NCBI GenBank assembly: GCA_010645155.1
Contig: CM021317.1
Span: 62,001-126,000, forward strand
Length of the DNA stretch: 64,000 bases
Origin: Tigriopus japonicus
Taxonomy: Eukaryota; Arthropoda; Copepoda; Harpacticoida; Harpacticidae
Reading direction: 5' to 3'
This document shows positions 59,161 to 64,000 of this stretch, one piece after another; position 1 is the stretch's first letter; each line of letters starts with the position of its first letter. A program made the translations under genes and the position numbers. The notes under the pieces are model-generated. The model searched no databases and was not told the origin of the DNA. It worked only from the letters and a program-made list of their open reading frames with translations.

Positions 59161-60260
59161 AAGAAAGAAGTCCTCAGTGTCAAGAATTTGATCAAATGAA
59201 GAACAAATTAAGATGACTTTGAAACCTATCAGGTGGACCTACCAGAAATGGATGGGCTCAATATTTTGATCTGCCTTTCGAGTCAGTCAGCCCAAATTGG
59301 TGATCTGACAGTCTAACTGGGATTACATCGACCCTCTCAAAGTCTTTAGAATGAAATGCTCCCATCAAGATTGAATTGTGTGGATTTTTTCATTCAATCT
59401 GATTGTTAATTCCTGGACAAGGGGATCTAAGAAGATCAATCAAACCTTATCAAGCCTGTAGAGCCTATCCCTGCAATGATAAGACATGATCCTCTGATTC
59501 TGAAGGACCCTTAGCCCCAGTCCTGCGTGGTCCTGACCTTCTTGAGCCCCAAGACTTGGAAAATTTTCAATCAAATCCACAATCAAGGATTTAATCCTCA
59601 TGTTTTTCACTGATTTTGTCTCAAGGACGTTGTGATTGCCTTTGTCCCTATTCCAATCCGGATCAGATGGCTGATCTGATCCAGAACCGTCAAAAGTGCC
59701 CTTCAATAGTTATAGCCAACAACATCTCCGACTTGGACTCTATCTTGTTTCAAAATGAGACCATTCTTGTTCTTTAATTTTTCCTATGGAAATGGTTCCT
59801 GCGTTGTGGAGGTGTTGAAGAGGATGGAAGATGAGTAACACTCCAGTTACCACCACAGATACTTCTGCTTAGCATTGTTCACTGAAGTTGGACTAATGGG
59901 TGAAGCAAGATTCCATCTATGTATTTTCCTCATTGTTATGAGGACTAAAATCCTTTGGAGAGCTGAATGTCAAAAGTTCATGAGACGAGTAAAAAGAGTG
60001 CTGGGACCTCTAAAATCAAGGTGACGAACATCCAGTCCACAAATATTAACACAAAAAGTTTGACTGAATTCTTTCAAGACGCATGTTCAACAGTTTTAGC
60101 CGTTAAAAAGGAATAAATGACGTGGTGTCAAAATATAGGCTCGGCCTCATATATTTTTTTTCAAAAATCGGAGTTTGTGTCCACCCCTTTCAGGGGTTCC
60201 TGGACAACCCAAAACATCAAATTTTAACATAGTTTTAACTTGAGACAATCCAGTTTGAAT
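59161..60260. other. Gene-less stretch
   Basis: No gene identified. An 88-codon minus frame at 59440-59706 is unremarkable. It may belong to the LTR-like repeat to its left. Confidence 0.3.
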
Positions 60261-60261
60261 A

Positions 60262-60540
60262 TATATTTGTTTGTTTGTTTGTGGTGGAGTCAGAACGCAG
60301 CTTCGCAGCTGTGATCTGATAGAGGTTGTCCGCCATATATGGGGATATTGCCGCTCCACTTGGACAAGCCAACAAGCATTAACCTCTACCTCACCCTCGG
60401 GAATGACCCCAGGTTCGCCCATTTAAGCCGTCAAGGGCCGTGGCTACTGCATGTAACTTGATACGACAGGCCACTAGTACTCGGCAAGCCCGGGATCGAA
60501 CCAGGGCTTGCCTAGTTTGCATTGAAAGACAGTTCAACGC
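60262..60540 (-). mobile_element. tRNA-derived SINE, inverted copy
   Basis: Read on the minus strand: B box ggttcgatcccgg near 60490-60505, the body gtcattcccgagggtgaggt shared with 52673-52962, then a tail of caaacaaacaaacaaa at 60262-60280. Confidence 0.7.
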
Positions 60541-60634
60541 TAAATTTTGACTCCGAAGAGTTGAGTTTGTATATTTGATTTTTGCATTGAAAGATGGTTC
60601 AAATGCTAAATTTTGACTCCGAAGAGCTTAGTTT
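60517..60634. repeat. Tandem duplication of a roughly 65-bp unit
   Basis: ttgcattgaaagacagttca...ctaaattttgactccgaaga occurs twice (about 60517-60568 and 60582-60634) with few differences. Confidence 0.6.
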
Positions 60635-60644
60635 TGCAGAGTGA

Positions 60645-60722
60645 CAGTCAGCCGGGATCAAATCCCAGCCAGCCGCACGACAACCCGGCGCAGTACTCAG
60701 TACTCACTACGCCATGCCTCAC
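60645..60722 (-). mobile_element. tRNA-like SINE head
   Basis: Minus strand shows ggcatggcgtagtgagtac (A-box-like) and gctgggatttgatcccggc (B-box-like) at tRNA spacing. No complete acceptor stem is seen, so I read it as SINE-derived, not a tRNA gene. Confidence 0.45.
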
Positions 60723-62221
60723 CCCCTGAATATATGTATGTAAATATCCATTTAAGTAATTCAGATAGGTGAGTTCTTCATGAAATATTTGGTATACCTT
60801 AAGGACTTATTGTTACTGTAAGCAATTGTTGATTATATAGCTTTCTTGCACTTAATGAGCCGTAATAAAGTATAATATATTACCCATTAGGCATTAAAAT
60901 GCATCAGATATACTGGCATTGAGGTATCTGATACAACCCCAGACTAACGAACGCAATTAAACCCCAATTAGTGAAGTGCGTCCAACTCCCAGCATAACTC
61001 AGAACACCTTACCCCAGTAAGCTAACAGATCTTCATCCACGGCAAAAGCTCGGGGTAAGAGTGAATATATTCTTACAGAAAATATGTTACATTTCTCAAT
61101 ATTATTTCATTAAATATATTGGTTCTTATCGTTAAAACTGCCGTTGTTTTAGTATCAAACTATTAATCAACCGAGAGCCCCAATAGGTGTATCCCTCTTT
61201 CAATTTCCTCATTCTTGATATCACTTCATTAAGTTATTACTTAATTATATTCAGGGAGTTTAGATATGATGCAAGAGAAAAAAATTGCTTTAATATTTTC
61301 AAATGTTATTTTTAACTTCATTATTTAATTAAGTTAAATAAACTTTACTCCAATACAATCTAAGCACAGTACACTTTCTTACTACCTCATGCACATTTCA
61401 TGCTAAAGAACATGGGTTTCTCATTAGTTTCACTCCAATTAAAGGATTCAAATATTCTTTTGTTGGTGACTTGAACAATGGACCAATGCATTTGTGTTGA
61501 AATTTTGGGCAAATATATGCAGTATATGGACGTTTGGTATGTGGCTGAATCACCAGCAGAACAAACAAGCCTTGCCATCAAGATGAACTCACACCATGAA
61601 CAATCTAGCAGTAGTTGAGACTTGACTGATTCCCAAAATAACTTTGGGTGAGAAGGTACTCATGTCACTAAAGCTGTTGCACTATCAAAGGTGGGTGTGC
61701 CATTAACTTTGAACCCAAATTTTCATTTTGTTTGCTTTTCTTTAGAAAAAGGGAACGTAAACTCGACTCCTTGTACGAAAGACGATGAGAGGATGTTTCG
61801 ATTTCCATGACGTTTTTGAAATCTTCTGACGTGAAAAATGAATACATTCGAAAAATATTAAAGCAATTTTTTTCTCTTGCATCATATCTAAACTCCCTGA
61901 AAATATTAGGTCAGTCATTATTCCCATCGATGAGAACTAGACTTCTAATATCTCATGGTAAAATATTTACCCTTGACAAACCTTTGTTTGGAGCGTTACT
62001 TGATGAATGATCTTGATTTTGGACTTTGAAGAAAAGGTCAGTTATTTTCAAAGTTTCAATTGACTTTGAAATGTAACGTTTTATCTCAATATTGTTTTTA
62101 GTATTTTTGGCATCTTACTACGATGCATTTTGCAAGCTTTCAAGACAGAATATGGATATATTGGAGTAATCTAACCTTTAAGATTATTGATCGCGCCCAA
62201 AGAACAGGCAGCTCGCTAACC
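60723..62221. other. AT-rich gene-less stretch
   Basis: Many taat/attaa-rich runs. No gene or clear element seen. Confidence 0.3.
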
Positions 62222-62253
62222 ATTAATTAATTAATTAATTAATTAATTAATTA
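62222..62253. repeat. Microsatellite (ATTA)n
   Basis: Eight uninterrupted units of the 4-bp repeat attaattaatta. Confidence 0.95.
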
Positions 62254-62469
62254 GCTGAGTTGTTGAGGGTACCAAGAACTCAGGGTTGAGTCTGTTACTT
62301 GACTAATTCAACTACTTACAATACAATTATTTCTTCAGATATGTAAATGATTAGAAGGGACCGGCAAATAGTGTTGATAAAATCTTTACACATATTTCAT
62401 CAAGATACTGAGATTGTTTTATTGCAAATGGAAACTTTTTTGACACGTTCAAAATTTGAACGTAATGGA

Positions 62470-62620
62470 AGAAAGGGAAAGGGAGATGGAGTGGCGCAAT
62501 TAACCAGGGATAACCTATATAATAGTATTAATTCAGGGGTTCCTAAATTAACTAACGCGCCATACCCGACGTAGCCATACTCGGTTTCATAGGTTCGATC
62601 CCAGGTCTCGCCTAACCAAT
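62470..62620 (+). mobile_element. tRNA-related SINE-like sequence
   Basis: gagtggcgcaattaacc resembles an A box and ataggttcgatcccaggtct a B box. They are separated by a segment (agggataacctatataatag) that also occurs at 58159-58180. Probably a SINE with an insertion. Confidence 0.35.
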
Positions 62621-63439
62621 TTTCTAGTGGACATCGACGCCTCGAATGGCGGTCAGCCTATGGGAAAATCCCCTGCACCAAGTCATTCATCACTACCATA
62701 TACAGTATATGCAATTGTAATGCAATGTACGAGTATAATGTAATGTCCCATGAGATTATTCTTGCAATAAACATTATAAAAAAATTGATATTGAAACTAA
62801 AAGTTCTTTTAAAGCTTAAAGATTCGCACAATCTAAAATTTTATTTAGAATTTGTCAAGTTTGTAAAAAAAGCAAATAAAGGTGAAAAGTGCAAAAAGAA
62901 AGAAAAATGTATTTGTTACAAAATACCCTTAAACATTACTTCTCCGTCTCCACTGATGACTCATTTGGTTTTTGACGAAAAATTTTTCGATTTTGTTGTC
63001 AAACTCTGTCTCCGTCCAAAAGGACGATTGTAGGGTCAATTTTTCTTGTGAACGGAGGAACGTATGATGCTGAAATTCGGGAAACAACATCCTTAAACGC
63101 CTGTCGTATCAATCTTTTAAAAATAAAATCACTTACTTGAATGGAATTCGATTTATAAAAAATCCACAGCTGAAAGCCTGAGCGTAGGCTTCTATGCTTA
63201 CTATTTCCTTTGTTAAATAGTCTATTAAAAATGTTATAATTAATAGGTTTTTAGGTATATAACTTCTTCCCTGGGCCTAAACTTTTAAAATGCAATAAAT
63301 TAAAGTTGTTCCCCATTAAATTGTGGGTCCAAAGAGTGCCCTGATGTCTTCTAAAAAGCCATTCGGAACACTGTGTTCAGTTACAGGAAAGCAAAATTTT
63401 CGGTAAAAACTTAACGACCTTAAAAACCTGTATTTGCAT
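62621..63439. other. AT-rich gene-less stretch
   Basis: A Lys-rich 102-codon plus frame at 62725-63033 looks like AT-biased chance coding. The segment cttgcaataaacattataaa also occurs at about 4908-4926, so part is a dispersed repeat. Confidence 0.3.
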
Positions 63440-63780
63440 TAGTGATGGACCGAAAGGGCTCATAACCGAAACCGAAAGTTTCGGCCGAAAGAGGGCTTAA
63501 CCGAAACCGAAACCGAAAGCAGTGTTCACTGTTTACAAAATTGTTCGAATGCAAAATCCGCCTTAAAAATTAGAATGTGTTCGATGTTGGGTAGTCGCAA
63601 ATTTTGAAAAATCTTAAAACTTAAATTTCAGAGGTTTTTGGACAAATTTTTTTTTCGATTTTGTTGTCAAACTCCATTTTATATAGTGCTTGTCTGCTTT
63701 CGGTTTCGGTAGGCATAACCGAAACCGAAACCGAAATTCCGGCCGTAATTTCGGCCGAAAACGCTTTCGGTCCATCACTA
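63440..63780. mobile_element. hAT-like TAGTGATGGACC element, complete copy
   Basis: Starts TAGTGATGGACCGAAAGGGC and ends cgctttcggtccatcacta. The 8-mer atttgcat is identical on both sides (63432-63439 and 63781-63788). Subterminal ccgaaaccgaaacc repeats occur on both arms. 341 bp, non-autonomous. Confidence 0.88.
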
Positions 63781-64000
63781 ATTTGCATGTCTACTTTTGG
63801 CTGTAAGCAGTCTACTATAACCAAGATTTTGGCCTAAACCCTGTTGGTTGATAAGTGCTTAATTTGTTTCTTTCTTGTGCTGTCATTTTTCATCTTTGTG
63901 GTCACAAAAAGGGGTTATGATAAGGTAAAAGAGGTTCTTTGTATAGTTTGCAAGAACAGGTCAGTTGTGGAACTGTGGAATGTGTTTAAGAAATTTTGCT

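Noticed and set aside
60480..60720. Possible tRNA genes on the minus strand
   Set aside because: Only A- and B-box-like segments are present. No full cloverleaf or acceptor stem is seen, and the context is SINE-like.
1..64000. CRISPR array, bacterial operon or prophage
   Set aside because: The window is eukaryotic with spliced genes. Repeats are transposons and minisatellites, not spaced direct repeats.

Overview
This is a eukaryotic nuclear window. Genes have short GT-AG introns, AATAAA signals, much non-coding DNA and many small DNA transposons. The protein families (CRAL-TRIO lipid carrier, ABCF3, selenocysteine lyase, ADAT1, FPPS-like) are animal. A short TTAGG run, a GH45-like secreted protein and a signal-peptide/dibasic peptide precursor suggest an arthropod. 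I favour a crustacean, possibly a copepod, but the sequence alone does not settle the species.

Layout. 1-4162: a possible small exon at the left edge and an 853-bp hAT-like element. 4163-8345 (minus): a tight head-to-tail trio, aldo-keto reductase, then ADAT1, then selenocysteine lyase, with gaps of about 50 and 74 bp. Splice-acceptor-like sequences sit directly before the downstream ATGs, as in an operon resolved by spliced-leader trans-splicing. 10077-13214 (plus): a two-exon farnesyl-diphosphate-synthase homologue with both Asp-rich motifs degraded. 13734-15100 (plus): a five-exon secreted peptide precursor with six LRIM-type repeats, five of them followed by dibasic cleavage sites; I cannot match it to a known family. 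17323-31164 (minus): three dispersed paralogues, each a roughly 30-nt first exon plus one large exon, encoding a zinc finger and a MULE/FLYWCH-type DNA-binding region without a transposase core. 33131-44564 (plus): a complete 12-exon ABCF3 gene whose 4.9-kb intron 7 holds several transposons. 46911-54196 (plus): a five-exon CRAL-TRIO protein. 54231-55941 (minus): a four-exon secreted GH45-like protein, tail-to-tail with the previous gene, the stops 34 bp apart. 55942-64000: no convincing host gene; SINEs, MITEs, LINE scraps and simple repeats.

The rest is dominated by repeats. At least five hAT-like insertions have perfect 8-bp target duplications (15925, 32159, 34012, 38196, 63440). There are also TA-flanked palindromic MITEs, a fold-back family, a SINE with a perfect 14-bp target duplication and non-LTR retrotransposon fragments. 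All multi-exon models were built by hand from splice sites, reading-frame continuity and family resemblance. No transcript or database search was available.
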